DNA of 64,000 nt from Candidatus Sumerlaeota bacterium (GCA_016928995.1 JAFGJS010000110.1:25613-89612); one strand, 5' to 3'. Numbered from the stretch's first letter, positions 48,244-58,174 are shown. Program-made: numbers and translations. Notes: generated by a model from the sequence alone, not told the origin.

Positions 48244-49548
48244 ATGTCTGGACAAAACTCAGCGGGCGCCAATCCGCCCAATTTAGCCACGCGATCCGTC
48301 CGCCTTCTTTTCAGTCTATTCGTCAAGGTGATCCTGCCGATCCTGGTTTTGACGGGAGCGACGCTGGCGGCGATTTATCTGATGGAATCCGGTCCGAAAT
48401 CATCGCGCCAAAAACCCGTGCGCAACGCTCGCCTGGTTGAAACGCTTCTCGCGGCTCCGATCGAGGCCTCTGTGACCATTGAAGGCATGGGCACGGTGAA
48501 AGCCTCGCGCGTGGCGCAATTGCAGCCGCGGGTGAGCGGCCAGGTGATTGAAATGAGTCCGGCCTTGATCCCCGGCGGATTGCTGAGTGAAGGCGAAATC
48601 GTCCTGCGCATCGACTCCAAGGACTACGAGCTGAATGTGCGTCAGCGCAAAGCGGAATTGGCCTCGATCCAAAGCGAATTGAAAATCGAAGAAGGTCAGC
48701 AGTCCATCGCCCGCAACGAGTATCAATTGCTCCAGAAAGAGATCGCTCCGGAAGACGAAGAGTGGGTTTTGCGCAAACCGCAAATGGAGAGCGCCCAGGC
48801 GAAGGTCGACACGGCGCAAGCCGCGCTGGAATTGGCGCAGTTGGAACTGGAGCGCACAAAAGTGCAGGCGCCGTTCAACGCCGTGGTGCAGTCGCGCGAT
48901 GTGAATCTTGGGATGCAAGTCAACGTCTCCACGTCGCTGGCCACGCTTGTTGGAGCGGATGAATACTGGGTCACAGTCGCGCTGCCTGTCAATCAACTCA
49001 AGTGGATCACGATCCCGCGCAAGACCGGTGAGACGGGATCAATGGTGCGGGTGTATGACGAAGCCGCATGGGGCGCCGGGATTTATCGCACAGGGCGCGT
49101 GCTTCGGCTGGAAAGCGCCCTGGAAGAGGAAGGACGCATGGCGCAGCTGCTGGTGTCCGTCGCCGATCCATTGGCCTTGCAGCCGGAGAATGAAGATCAA
49201 CCGGCGCTGCTCATCGGCTCATACGTCAGCGTGGAGATTGAAGGGTCCGCGCTGGAGGATGTCTATGCGCTCGATCGCGCTTTGCTGCGGGATGGCGATC
49301 AGGTCTGGATCATGACGCCGGAAGACACGCTGGAGATTCGCCTGGTGAAAGTCGCTCATCGCGGTCCGGAGCAGTTGCTGGTTTCCGAGGGCCTGAGCCC
49401 CGGCGAGCGGGTCGTCGTCACCACGCTTTCCGCTCCGGTGGAAGGCATGGCTCTGCGCGTGGCGGAAAGCGAAGCGGCATCATCTCCCACGCTGCAAGGA
49501 ACCGAAACGACAGACGATGGAACGCTCACGGAGGCGCCGCAATCATGA
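48244..49548 (+). CDS. RND efflux periplasmic adaptor (HlyD/AcrA-like)
   Basis: A membrane anchor (LFVKVILPILVLTGATLAAIYLM) is followed by a barrel-sandwich domain (VTIEGMGTVKASRVAQLQPRVSGQVIEMSP), a coiled helical hairpin (RKAELASIQSELKIEEGQQSIARNEYQ), the second lipoyl half (VQAPFNAVVQSRDVNLGMQV) and beta-barrel domains. At 434 residues it is typical of RND adaptors. GAGGA about 9 bases upstream supports ATG 48244. Its stop overlaps the pump start by 4 bases. Confidence 0.93.
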   Translation: MSGQNSAGANPPNLATRSVRLLFSLFVKVILPILVLTGATLAAIYLMESGPKSSRQKPVRNARLVETLLAAPIEASVTIEGMGTVKASRVAQLQPRVSGQVIEMSPALIPGGLLSEGEIVLRIDSKDYELNVRQRKAELASIQSELKIEEGQQSIARNEYQLLQKEIAPEDEEWVLRKPQMESAQAKVDTAQAALELAQLELERTKVQAPFNAVVQSRDVNLGMQVNVSTSLATLVGADEYWVTVALPVNQLKWITIPRKTGETGSMVRVYDEAAWGAGIYRTGRVLRLESALEEEGRMAQLLVSVADPLALQPENEDQPALLIGSYVSVEIEGSALEDVYALDRALLRDGDQVWIMTPEDTLEIRLVKVAHRGPEQLLVSEGLSPGERVVVTTLSAPVEGMALRVAESEAASSPTLQGTETTDDGTLTEAPQS

Positions 49549-52500
49549 ACCTTCCAGAGCCACGGTTAGAGCCTGGAACGCAACGCGGACCCATCGCGTG
49601 GATGGTGCGCAATGGCGTCACACCGAATCTGCTGATGGTGGTGCTGATGATCGGCGGCCTGCTGATGGCGTTTCAGATCAAGCAGGAGATTTTTCCCGAG
49701 TTCGATCTGGACATCGTCAGCATCTCCGTCGCCTATCCCGGCGCCAGTCCGGCGGAGGTGGAACAAGGCATTCTGCTCTCCATTGAAGAAGCCGTGCGCG
49801 GCGTCGACGGCGTGGATGAATTCACTTCCAGCGCGAATGAAGGCTCCGGCTCGGTGCGGGTGGAGTTGGAAAGCTCCGCCGACGCGCAAAAGGTCTATCA
49901 GGACATCCAGCAGGAAGTGGACCGCATCACGACATTTCCCGAAGACGCCGAAGAGCCGCAGGTGTCCATGGCTTCGCATTTCCACGAGGTGCTGGATGTG
50001 CAGCTCTTTGGAGACGTCAACGAACGTTCCTTGCGCGAATGCGCCGAGGACGTGCGCGACCGCCTGTTGCAGTCGTCTGGCATTACGAAGGTGGAGCTGA
50101 TTGGCGCGCGGGATTATGAAATTACGATTGAAGTCTCCACGGAAAACCTGCGGGCCTACGGCCTGACAGTCTCGGAGATCGCCAATACGATCCGCAACAC
50201 AGCGGTGGAGGCGCCCGGCGGCAGCATGAAGACCAGCGCGGGCGAGATCATGGTGCGCGTGAATGAGCGCCGGGATTGGGCCAGGGAGTTCGCCGATATT
50301 CCCATCGTGGCCGCGGATAACGGTTCTATCCTTTACCTGCGCGACATCGCCGAAGTGCGCGAGGGTTTTGAAGACTCCGACAGGCTGGCGACGTATGACG
50401 GACAGCGCTCTATCGGCCTTGGCGTCTATCGCATCGGCTCTCAAACGCCGATCGGCGTTTCTGATGCGGCGCACCAGGCGTTGGAGGACATCGAGGCGGA
50501 TCTGCCGGCCGGCATCCAATACGCGATCAGCCGGGACATGTCGGACATCTATCGTCAACGCCTGCACTTGCTGCTGAAAAACGCCTTCTTCGGCTTGACG
50601 CTGGTGTTTATCTCTCTCACCTTGTTTCTGGAATTCAAACTCGCCTTCTGGGTTGTCATGGGCATTCCGATCTCCTTTCTCGGGACGCTGCTGTTTCTGC
50701 CCTCGATGGGCGTGTCGATCAACATGATCTCGATGTTCGCCTTCATCATCGCGCTGGGCATCGTGGTGGACGACGCCATCGTGGCTGGCGAGAACATCTA
50801 CGAATACCGCCAGCGCGGGATGAGTTTCTCGCAAGCGGCGATCAAAGGCGCGCAAGAAGTCTCCATGCCGGTGGCGTTCAGCATCCTCACCAATAACGTC
50901 ACGTTCCTCCCGTTGCTCTTCGTGCCGGGCTTCATGGGTAAAATCTGGGGCGTCATCACCCTTGTCGTGCTCACCGTCTTTTCGATATCCTTGGTTGAAG
51001 CGCTGTTGATCCTGCCGGTGCATTTGGCCCATGTGAAAGAATCCAGGAATCCCATCAGCCTCAAGTTTCACCACTGGCAACAGGCGTTCAGCCGTTTTTT
51101 CATTCGCATGGTGAATAAAATTTACGGACCCTTTTTGGACGCCTGTATCCGGGTGCGCTATCTCACGTTGTCGTTCGGTCTTGCCCTGCTGGCGATCGTC
51201 TGCGCATACGCCCTCAGCGGGCGCATGGGCATGACGCTGATGCCCAAGGTGGAGTCCGACCGCGCGATTGTCACCGCCTCGCTGCCGTACGGCTCTCCGA
51301 TGTCTCTCGCGTTGCATGTGCGCGACCAGCTGGAGAAAGCCGCACGTGAGACGGTGGATGAAGTGGAAAAAGAAAAGAATATGCAACTCGCAAAGAACAT
51401 CTTCGCCGAAATCAATGAAAACGTCGTGACCGTCACGATCAATCTTGTCGATTCCGAGGTGCGGCCGATCAGCACGACGGAGGCGACGAAGATCTGGCGC
51501 GGGAAGACCGGCTCGATCCCTGCCGCGGAATGGCTCCGATTCGAGTCGGATCGCGGCGGTCCCGGCGGAGGCAAGTCGCTCACCGTGGAACTCAGCCATC
51601 GCGACATCGACGTTTTGGAGCGCGCGGCGGAGACGCTTGCGGAGCGGCTTGAGGAATTCACCAATGTGCGCGACGTGGAAAACGGATTCAATCCCGGCAA
51701 AACTCAGCTCGATTTTCGCCTCAAACCGGAGGGACGCAGCTTGGGCTTGACCGCCAGCGGCGTGGCGCAGCAAGTGCGCAACGCCTTTTATGGCGCGGAG
51801 GCCCTGCGGCAGCAGCGCGGACGCAACGAGGTGACTGTTCGCGTTCGACTGCCGGAAGCGGAGCGCTCCAGCGAATACGTCATTGAGCAAATGCTGATTC
51901 GCACGCCGTCGGGAAAGGACGTTCCGCTGAGTCAAATCGCTGAAATTGACCGCGGCAGGGCCTATTCCACGATTGACCGGCGCAATGGCCGCCGCACGAT
52001 CAGCGTGAGCGCCGCCGTGGAGCCGGACGATCAAACCAATCAGGTGATTGAGAGCATGAATGAATCGACGCTGCCGCAATTGGCGGCGGATTTCCCCGGA
52101 CTGTCGTTCAGCTTCGAAGGCCGCGAGGCCGATATGCGCGATTCGATGAACAGCCTTAAGCGCAACTTCGTTCTCGCGTTGCTGGTGATTTATGCGATGC
52201 TGGCGATTCCCTTCGGCAGCTATGTTCAACCCCTGATTGTCATGTTTGCCATCCCGTTTGGCTTTGTCGGCGCGATCCTGGGACATTTGCTGATGGGATT
52301 CAATCTCAGCGTGGTCAGCATGATGGGCATCATCGCGCTTTCCGGAGTGGTGGTGAACGACTCGCTGGTGATGGTCGTGTATGCCAATGAGCATCGCCGC
52401 GCGGATGGACTGAGCGCCTTCAACGCCATTCATCTGGCCGGGGTCCGGCGCTTCCGGCCGATCATGCTCACGACGCTTTCCACGTTCGGCGGACTCGCGC

Positions 52501-52721
52501 CGATGATTTTCGAAACTTCCATTCAGGCGCGTTTCATGATCCCGATGGCCATTTCGCTGGGTTATGGTCTGCTTTTTGCCACGGCGATCACGCTGCTGAT
52601 CGTTCCCTGTCTGTATCTCATGATTGAGGACGTCAAGGATCTTCTGGGATTCGTGGACGAATCGGACGCTGATTCCGCTTCAGGCCTGCCGGAATTCACC
52701 GCGTCCGCCTCCGGGGGGTAA
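49545..52721 (+). CDS. RND family efflux pump (AcrB-like)
   Basis: The 1058-residue inner-membrane pump has the two-fold repeat with 12 membrane helices. The first half has MVRNGVTPNLLMVVLMIGGLLMAF, the porter domain and helix 4 with GIVVDDAIVAGENIYEY, carrying the proton-relay Asp pair. The second half has the NSLKRNFVLALLVIYAMLAIPFGSYVQPLIV block and GIIALSGVVVNDSLVMVVYANE. Together with the two upstream genes it makes a complete tripartite efflux system; the substrate is unknown. It converges on the next gene with no gap. Confidence 0.95.
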   Translation: MNLPEPRLEPGTQRGPIAWMVRNGVTPNLLMVVLMIGGLLMAFQIKQEIFPEFDLDIVSISVAYPGASPAEVEQGILLSIEEAVRGVDGVDEFTSSANEGSGSVRVELESSADAQKVYQDIQQEVDRITTFPEDAEEPQVSMASHFHEVLDVQLFGDVNERSLRECAEDVRDRLLQSSGITKVELIGARDYEITIEVSTENLRAYGLTVSEIANTIRNTAVEAPGGSMKTSAGEIMVRVNERRDWAREFADIPIVAADNGSILYLRDIAEVREGFEDSDRLATYDGQRSIGLGVYRIGSQTPIGVSDAAHQALEDIEADLPAGIQYAISRDMSDIYRQRLHLLLKNAFFGLTLVFISLTLFLEFKLAFWVVMGIPISFLGTLLFLPSMGVSINMISMFAFIIALGIVVDDAIVAGENIYEYRQRGMSFSQAAIKGAQEVSMPVAFSILTNNVTFLPLLFVPGFMGKIWGVITLVVLTVFSISLVEALLILPVHLAHVKESRNPISLKFHHWQQAFSRFFIRMVNKIYGPFLDACIRVRYLTLSFGLALLAIVCAYALSGRMGMTLMPKVESDRAIVTASLPYGSPMSLALHVRDQLEKAARETVDEVEKEKNMQLAKNIFAEINENVVTVTINLVDSEVRPISTTEATKIWRGKTGSIPAAEWLRFESDRGGPGGGKSLTVELSHRDIDVLERAAETLAERLEEFTNVRDVENGFNPGKTQLDFRLKPEGRSLGLTASGVAQQVRNAFYGAEALRQQRGRNEVTVRVRLPEAERSSEYVIEQMLIRTPSGKDVPLSQIAEIDRGRAYSTIDRRNGRRTISVSAAVEPDDQTNQVIESMNESTLPQLAADFPGLSFSFEGREADMRDSMNSLKRNFVLALLVIYAMLAIPFGSYVQPLIVMFAIPFGFVGAILGHLLMGFNLSVVSMMGIIALSGVVVNDSLVMVVYANEHRRADGLSAFNAIHLAGVRRFRPIMLTTLSTFGGLAPMIFETSIQARFMIPMAISLGYGLLFATAITLLIVPCLYLMIEDVKDLLGFVDESDADSASGLPEFTASASGG

Positions 52722-53294
52722 TCAGTCTTTTTTCCACGCGCCGTCTTCATGCACCAGGCGCATATTGCCATGCTGCATCTTCTTGTTTTGATAGCGTAGT
52801 TGATACGGCACGACGCTGCGTCCGTTCTGGATTTCCACGTCGCCGGTCTGGATTTCAACGATGCCGCCGTTGCGCTGGAAGTATGCGCGCAGCTCGCGCA
52901 GCTCCGCCTCGCCTTCCTCGGCCCAGATGGCGAGCTCATCGCGCGACATGTGCTCCTTGACGCGTTCGAACTCGCCGTTTTCGATCCAGCGGAGCAACTG
53001 CTGGACCATCTGCGCCGGATCGGACGATGCGGCTGCTGTTGGAATCGAAGCCGGGCGCTGTTTGGGCGGCTGCGCAGGAGCCGGCTTCTGGGCAACCGGC
53101 GTAGGCGAGGGAAATGGCGTCTGGTCCGGCGCCGGTGTTTTTCCCGGCGTAGCAGGCGGATCGCTTGTGCCGCAGGCGGCGAGGATTCCCGCAAGTCCAA
53201 TGCACAGCGCGGAGAGATAATAGGGCGATCGCAGCCTCTTAAGCGTTTTTAAGGCTCGAACGAAAACTCGATGGATTAAGGAGGGTGGGCGCAT
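52722..53294 (-). CDS. Lipoprotein with proline-rich linker, function unknown
   Basis: The N-terminus has a basic stretch, a hydrophobic core and a lipobox (GILAAC). A long Pro/Thr/Ala-rich linker follows (ATPGKTPAPDQTPFPSPTP), then a small alpha-beta domain (QMVQQLLRWIENGEFERVKEHMS and beta strands to the end) that resembles NTF2-like or DUF4878-like lipoprotein domains. That resemblance is loose. The n-region before the core is long (about 28 residues), and no ribosome binding site is seen at ATG 53294, so the true start may lie further in. It ends immediately beside the RND pump stop. Confidence 0.65.
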   Translation of the reverse strand: MRPPSLIHRVFVRALKTLKRLRSPYYLSALCIGLAGILAACGTSDPPATPGKTPAPDQTPFPSPTPVAQKPAPAQPPKQRPASIPTAAASSDPAQMVQQLLRWIENGEFERVKEHMSRDELAIWAEEGEAELRELRAYFQRNGGIVEIQTGDVEIQNGRSVVPYQLRYQNKKMQHGNMRLVHEDGAWKKD

Positions 53295-53303
53295 CGGTCG
53301 CGG

Positions 53304-53864
53304 TTACACGAAGGACATTGGATTGGATGCGGCGCTGTTGGGATGCAGCAGCAACTCCGCGAAAGATTCGCCGAACAGCCTGGCGTACTTCGCATCGGCG
53401 ATCATGATCAGCTGCTTGCGCACTTCCTCGCGCGTTTTTTTGCGCTGCTCCGCGCCGGAGCGCAGCATGTTTTGCAGGATGTCCCGCACGACCGGCTGGG
53501 GATCCGTCAGGTATCCGCCGCGCACCAGTATCGCGACCGCTTCGCCGATCGCGCCGACGGGCTTGCCGTTGCTGATAAATGAGCCGACCAGATGATGCAC
53601 ACGGACATCGTCCCAGTACACCGTCGCGCCGCTGCCGCCGACCAGGATCAAGCCGCTGTAATCGTCATGCGAGCAGCCGGCCAGCATGGTCGTCGGATGG
53701 ACTTCCATGCCGAACATGCCGCGCGCGGGCGAGATGGAACTGCTGACCGTGGAGACATGCAGCCCCGCCCGCATCAACGCGTTGCGAGGATGGATGAACT
53801 CCTCGTCGCGGAAATTGTGATGCGCGATCAGCATCAGCACATGTTTTTCATCGCTGAATAGCAT
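53304..53864 (-). CDS. DJ-1/PfpI-fold protein without catalytic Cys
   Basis: The fold is shown by KHVLMLIAHHNFRDEEF, then HDDYSGLILVGGSGATVYW and SFISNGKPVGAIGEAVAIL. In active members the elbow reads AICHG; here it is AIGEA, with Gly107 (codon GGC, 53544-53546) in place of the nucleophile Cys. The loss suggests a non-peptidase, non-deglycase role. The C-terminal 60 residues (RKKTREEVRKQLIMIADAKYARLFGE) are an added helical region. The start is placed at ATG 53864, with a GGGGAAG about 6 bases upstream; ATG 53912 is in frame but has none. Confidence 0.75.
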   Translation of the reverse strand: MLFSDEKHVLMLIAHHNFRDEEFIHPRNALMRAGLHVSTVSSSISPARGMFGMEVHPTTMLAGCSHDDYSGLILVGGSGATVYWDDVRVHHLVGSFISNGKPVGAIGEAVAILVRGGYLTDPQPVVRDILQNMLRSGAEQRKKTREEVRKQLIMIADAKYARLFGESFAELLLHPNSAASNPMSFV

Positions 53865-53968
53865 GGCGCTTCCCCGCATGCTCGGATTGGATCCTGGACA
53901 GGCTTTCGACATTTATTTTATATGCCAAACCCTCAACTTGTAAAGAAGTTTCCAAATAATGCTTGTCC

Positions 53969-53999
53969 TTGACACCGTTGCTGCCGATGTGTGTATAAT
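53969..53999 (+). promoter_or_regulatory. Promoter of the hsp20-lon operon
   Basis: A perfect TTGACA (53969-53974) and a perfect TATAAT (53994-53999) are separated by 19 bases, a wide spacer. Transcription would begin near 54006, so the in-frame ATG at 54002 could not be the start codon of hsp20. No CIRCE-type heat-shock operator is seen. Confidence 0.6.
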
Positions 54000-54085
54000 G
54001 AATGCCGCTTGAGGTGCGCAGTGGGCCGGGCGCATCGATGCTTCAGTTTAATGGGTTAACTCTCGAAAAATTGGGGAAGCGCGTC

Positions 54086-54505
54086 ATGGTATCCGGCAAA
54101 GAATTCAAGGGATCGTTCGATCATTTTTTTTCATCGCAAAAACCCTGGTTTTCCTTGTCGAAAAAAATCTGGAATCCCCCCGTGGATGTCTACGAATGCG
54201 AAAACGCCATTGTCATCAAAATGGAGGTGGCCGGCGTGAAGGAAGAGCATCTGGACATCGCCACGGAGGGCCACATGCTGATGATTCGCGGAGTGAGGCC
54301 GGAGGAAAAGGATCTCGAACGGTCGTCGATTCATCTGCTTGAAATTAATTACGGGCAGTTCGAGCGAGCCTTCAGACTGCCCGACGGCATTGTCGTCGAA
54401 GACATCCAGGCGAACTATACGAACGGTTTTCTGCGGGTGAAGATCGTGAAAAGCGACAAGCCGGAGGACACAATCACCGTTCCTGTAAGGATTGATGGAG
54501 AATAA
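54086..54505 (+). CDS. Hsp20-family small heat-shock protein
   Basis: Small heat-shock proteins bind unfolded protein and hold it for refolding. The alpha-crystallin domain is shown by PPVDVYECENAIVIKMEVAGVKEEHLDIATEG, LLEINYGQFERAFRLP and NYTNGFLRVKIVK; the C-terminal I-x-I/V motif appears as ITVPVRI. The start ATG 54086 has GGGGAAG about 6 bases upstream and gives 139 residues; ATG 54038 is possible. ATG 54002 lies before the likely transcription start. The gene leads directly into lon. Confidence 0.88.
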   Translation: MVSGKEFKGSFDHFFSSQKPWFSLSKKIWNPPVDVYECENAIVIKMEVAGVKEEHLDIATEGHMLMIRGVRPEEKDLERSSIHLLEINYGQFERAFRLPDGIVVEDIQANYTNGFLRVKIVKSDKPEDTITVPVRIDGE

Positions 54506-54533
54506 ATCGCATACATCGAGAGAGGTGTCAGTC

Positions 54534-56936
54534 GTGAGCCAAGCAACTATCGCGCACGTCTCCAACAATGATGAGCAGCTTTCCGAGGCGGAAATGCCTG
54601 AAGTGCTGCCGATCCTGCCGATCGACAACATCGTGGTGTATCCATTTATGATCGCTCCGATCATCGTCGGCGATGAAAACAGCCGCATAATGATCGAATG
54701 CGCCTTGCGCGAGGATCGCATGGTCGGGATCTTTACGCGTAAGGAAAACGCCCCGATGACCAATCAGGATTTCGAGGAGATCTATGAGGTTGGCACCGCC
54801 GCGGCGATCCTGAAAATGCTCAAGATTCCCGACGGCACGATGCGGCTGCTCTTGCACGGCGTGCGTCGCGTTAAAATCACCGAACACATTTCGAGTGAGC
54901 CGTACATGAAGGCGCGCATCGAAGCCGTGGAAGAGACATCGAGCGCCACGCGCGAGATCGATGCGATCGTTTCGCGCATCCGGCCGATGATCAACGAGAT
55001 CGTGCAACTCGCCAACATGCCGGAAGACATGGCCGTGGCTGCGGCGAACTTGAACGAGCCGGGAAAACTGGCCGATCTAATCGCCAGCAATCTGAACCTG
55101 AAGCTCAGCGAGCAACAGGAGATTCTGGAGCACTTCGACATCCGGGCGCGGTTGAAACGCATTCTGGAGATCATGAACCGCGAGCTGGACAAACTCCAGT
55201 TGGGCAATCAGATCCAGCAGGACATCCAGGACAATCTGCACCAGAACCAGCGGGAATATTATCTGCGCGAGCAGATGAAGGCGATTCAGCGGGAATTGGG
55301 CGAGGACGAAGAGGCGTCGCCTGAACTCGAGGAGATCCGCGAACGGCTGGCAGAAAAACAGCTGCCGGAATATGCCCGCGAGACGGCTGAACGGGAACTC
55401 AGCCGGCTGGAAATGATGCCTCCTTCCTCCGGCGAATACTCCGTCGTGCGCACCTATCTGGATTGGATTGTCGATCTGCCCTGGATGGACTCCACCGATG
55501 ACAATATCGACATCAAGCACGCGCAGAAAATTCTGGATGAGGATCATTACGGTTTGGAGCGGATCAAGGAGCGCATCCTCGAGCATCTGTCCGTGATCAA
55601 AATCCGCAAGGAACTACGCGGACCAATTCTCTGCTTCGCCGGACCGCCCGGAGTGGGCAAAACCTCCCTGGGGCGCAGCATTGCTCATGCCACGGGACGC
55701 AAATTTCACCGCATCGCCCTCGGCGGCATGCACGATGAATCGGAGATCCGCGGTCACCGGCGCACGTATATCGGCGCCATGCCTGGCCGCGTGCTTAAGG
55801 GGCTTAAGGAATGCGGATCGAACAACCCGCTTTTCATGCTGGATGAGGTGGACAAACTGGGTCAGGACTTCCGCGGCGATCCGGCTTCGGCGCTGCTCGA
55901 AGTGCTTGATCCGGAGCAGAACTTCTCCTTCACCGACAACTATCTCGACATGGCTTTTGACCTGAGCAAGGTGATGTTCGTCACCACCGCCAACATGCTC
56001 GACACGATCCCCGGACCGTTGCGCGACCGCATGGAAGTGATCCAACTTTCCGGCTACACGATCCGGGAGAAAACCGCCATCGCGAAAAAATATCTCGTGC
56101 CGCGTCAGATCAGCCAGAACGGCCTGAAAAGCAAGGATCTGAAAATCAGCGACTCCGCCCTTGAGCAGATGATCGACAATTATACTCGCGAGGCGGGATT
56201 GCGCAACCTGGAGCGCTCCATCGGCTCGATCTGCCGCAAAGTGGCGCGGCGCCACGTCGAGGGCGATGAGACTCAGGTTCGCGTCAACACCCGCAATCTG
56301 GAGGATTTCCTCGGTCCGCGTCAGTATTTCTCGGAAGTGGCCGATCGCACCGGCGTGCCCGGCGTATGCACGGGTTTAGCCTGGACTCCGGTGGGCGGCG
56401 AGATCCTCTTTATTGAAGCCGCCGCGTCGAGAGGCAAAGGCAACCTGATCCTCACCGGGCAGCTCGGCGATGTGATGAAGGAATCCGCCTGCGCGGCCGT
56501 GAGCTACCTGAAAACTCAGAGCGATGCCAGCAACCGTTTCTTGGAATTTTTGCAGGAAAACGACCTGCATATCCATATCCCGGCCGGCGCCACGCCGAAA
56601 GACGGCCCCAGCGCAGGCATCGCGCTTTGCACCGCCATCGCCTCGCTTGCGCTCAATCAACCCATCAAGCCGCTGCTGGCGATGACCGGAGAAATCACGA
56701 TCACCGGCAAGGTGCTCCCCATCGGCGGTCTTAAGGAGAAAGTCCTCGGCGCCGCGCGCGCGGGCATCCGTGAAATCATCATGCCGACGCACAATCAAAA
56801 AGACATGGAAGACGTGCCGGTGGAAATCCGCAACAAAATCCGTTTCCACTTTGTGGACAAAGTCCCCGAAGTCGCGCGTATCGCCCTGCCGCAAACGCAG
56901 GGCTTCGACGGCAAGCGCAACGGCTCGAAACGGTGA
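54534..56936 (+). CDS. lon: Lon protease
   Basis: Lon is a cytoplasmic ATP-dependent protease for damaged and regulatory proteins. An N-terminal LON substrate-binding domain (LPILPIDNIVVYPFMIAPI), a coiled region, the AAA domain with Walker A GPPGVGKTSLG (near residue 371) and Walker B FMLDEVDK, and the Ser-Lys protease domain (KDGPSAGIAL near 691, PIGGLKEKVLGA near 734) are all present. The start is GTG 54534, with GAGAGG 8 bases upstream. ATG 54495, overlapping hsp20, lies too close to an AAGGA. It follows hsp20 by 28 bases in a proteostasis operon. Confidence 0.95.
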   Translation: MSQATIAHVSNNDEQLSEAEMPEVLPILPIDNIVVYPFMIAPIIVGDENSRIMIECALREDRMVGIFTRKENAPMTNQDFEEIYEVGTAAAILKMLKIPDGTMRLLLHGVRRVKITEHISSEPYMKARIEAVEETSSATREIDAIVSRIRPMINEIVQLANMPEDMAVAAANLNEPGKLADLIASNLNLKLSEQQEILEHFDIRARLKRILEIMNRELDKLQLGNQIQQDIQDNLHQNQREYYLREQMKAIQRELGEDEEASPELEEIRERLAEKQLPEYARETAERELSRLEMMPPSSGEYSVVRTYLDWIVDLPWMDSTDDNIDIKHAQKILDEDHYGLERIKERILEHLSVIKIRKELRGPILCFAGPPGVGKTSLGRSIAHATGRKFHRIALGGMHDESEIRGHRRTYIGAMPGRVLKGLKECGSNNPLFMLDEVDKLGQDFRGDPASALLEVLDPEQNFSFTDNYLDMAFDLSKVMFVTTANMLDTIPGPLRDRMEVIQLSGYTIREKTAIAKKYLVPRQISQNGLKSKDLKISDSALEQMIDNYTREAGLRNLERSIGSICRKVARRHVEGDETQVRVNTRNLEDFLGPRQYFSEVADRTGVPGVCTGLAWTPVGGEILFIEAAASRGKGNLILTGQLGDVMKESACAAVSYLKTQSDASNRFLEFLQENDLHIHIPAGATPKDGPSAGIALCTAIASLALNQPIKPLLAMTGEITITGKVLPIGGLKEKVLGAARAGIREIIMPTHNQKDMEDVPVEIRNKIRFHFVDKVPEVARIALPQTQGFDGKRNGSKR

Positions 56937-57034
56937 TCCTGACCGGCTGATCCTGCGATTGGCCGGGAACTTTTTTCAACTGGCATTGTCGAACCTGCAT
57001 CCGTTAATATCTCAACGCGGAAAGGAGTCTTTCT

Positions 57035-58174
57035 ATGTCATTTCGATTTGCGTCAGCATGTTGCATCATCCTTCTGTGCTGGCTTGCGGCTTGCGAGAAG
57101 GTCGAGACGCCCGAGCGTCAGACTGCGGCGCAGACATCCCGGCAAGCGCGAGCCACGCCCACTCCGGAGCCGCAGGCGTCGAAGGTGCGCCGCGCCGAAA
57201 AAACCGCCTGGCGCATGATGATCAACGGCCAGATCGCCGGCAAAGGCAAAAATGAATATTGGGGGCAGGTTCCGGGCATCGGTAAACTCGACCTGGGCAA
57301 GTCCAGCTATAACACCTACCTCTATTCCGCCGACGTCGCGGCGCACATCCATGTGAATAACGATACGAAGCTCGAGATCGGCTATGTCTTTAATAAAATC
57401 CTGGCGCAGGAGATCATCGGCGAACGCGAAATCCGGATGAAACTCCAATCGCGGCATTTACCGCCGTTGATGCCCAAGGGCGTGAAACTGACTGAAGAGA
57501 CCATCGAATACATCGAGCGGAATATCGAGGCCGTTGATCCCATGTTGCCGCCCTCGGTGAAGCAATGGATCGACTACGGCGGCGAAATGCTCGCCTTCCG
57601 CTCCGAGCCGCTGGATCAAGCGCAAGACTCGGCGCTGGGCTTGAACGGCAAAAAAGTGCGCGTGATCAAAACCGTCGGGCGCACCATCGTCCAGGGGCTT
57701 GAGGGCTTCGAGCCGACGCGCGCGCAACGCGACTTCATCGACCGCCTGAGCCTGACGGCCGACGTGGACCTCTTTCCCGAGGATAAAAAGCCCGGCGATC
57801 AATGGATCGCCGACGCGGCCACCCTTGGTTTCGTCTTCGATCCGCTGATCAGCGGCGACTTTCGCGGTCCGGTGAGTGTGGAATACGTCAAGGACGAGCT
57901 GCGCGACGGCTTCAAGACCGCCGTGCTGAAAATCCGCAAAGCGCCGGTCGAATTCATCGCCGCGGATGGCTCCACCAACGGCCAATTCGACGGATGGGGC
58001 GAGGTTGAGTGCCTGATGCCCGGACGTTTGATTGTGTCGATCAATCTCAAAGGCAATGGCGAATTCAAGGGCTTCCCGGCGGACCATCTGCTCTACGGCA
58101 TGCAATACGAAGGCCAACCCGAATACGAAGCCGTCTCCTCCACGCAGGAGATCGACTACAATCCCGCTCCGTGA
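57035..58174 (+). CDS. Lipoprotein of unknown function (DUF3108-like size)
   Basis: The signal peptide ends in LAAC, a lipobox, then a Thr/Pro/Ala-rich linker. The mature 360 residues are beta-rich with repeated strand patterns (KLDLGKSSYNTYLYSADVAAHIHVN, VEYVKDELRDGFKTAVLKI, DGWGEVECLMPGRLIVSINLKGNGEF). I do not recognise the family. GGAAAGGAG lies 8 bases before ATG 57035. It is on the same strand as lon with a 98-base gap and may have its own promoter. Confidence 0.72.
   Translation: MSFRFASACCIILLCWLAACEKVETPERQTAAQTSRQARATPTPEPQASKVRRAEKTAWRMMINGQIAGKGKNEYWGQVPGIGKLDLGKSSYNTYLYSADVAAHIHVNNDTKLEIGYVFNKILAQEIIGEREIRMKLQSRHLPPLMPKGVKLTEETIEYIERNIEAVDPMLPPSVKQWIDYGGEMLAFRSEPLDQAQDSALGLNGKKVRVIKTVGRTIVQGLEGFEPTRAQRDFIDRLSLTADVDLFPEDKKPGDQWIADAATLGFVFDPLISGDFRGPVSVEYVKDELRDGFKTAVLKIRKAPVEFIAADGSTNGQFDGWGEVECLMPGRLIVSINLKGNGEFKGFPADHLLYGMQYEGQPEYEAVSSTQEIDYNPAP

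Noticed and set aside
49566..52433. Open frame of 955 codons on the minus strand
   Set aside because: It is the exact antisense of the RND pump, which has full family motifs; the composition is low-complexity and rich in His, Arg and Gln, as expected of a shadow frame.
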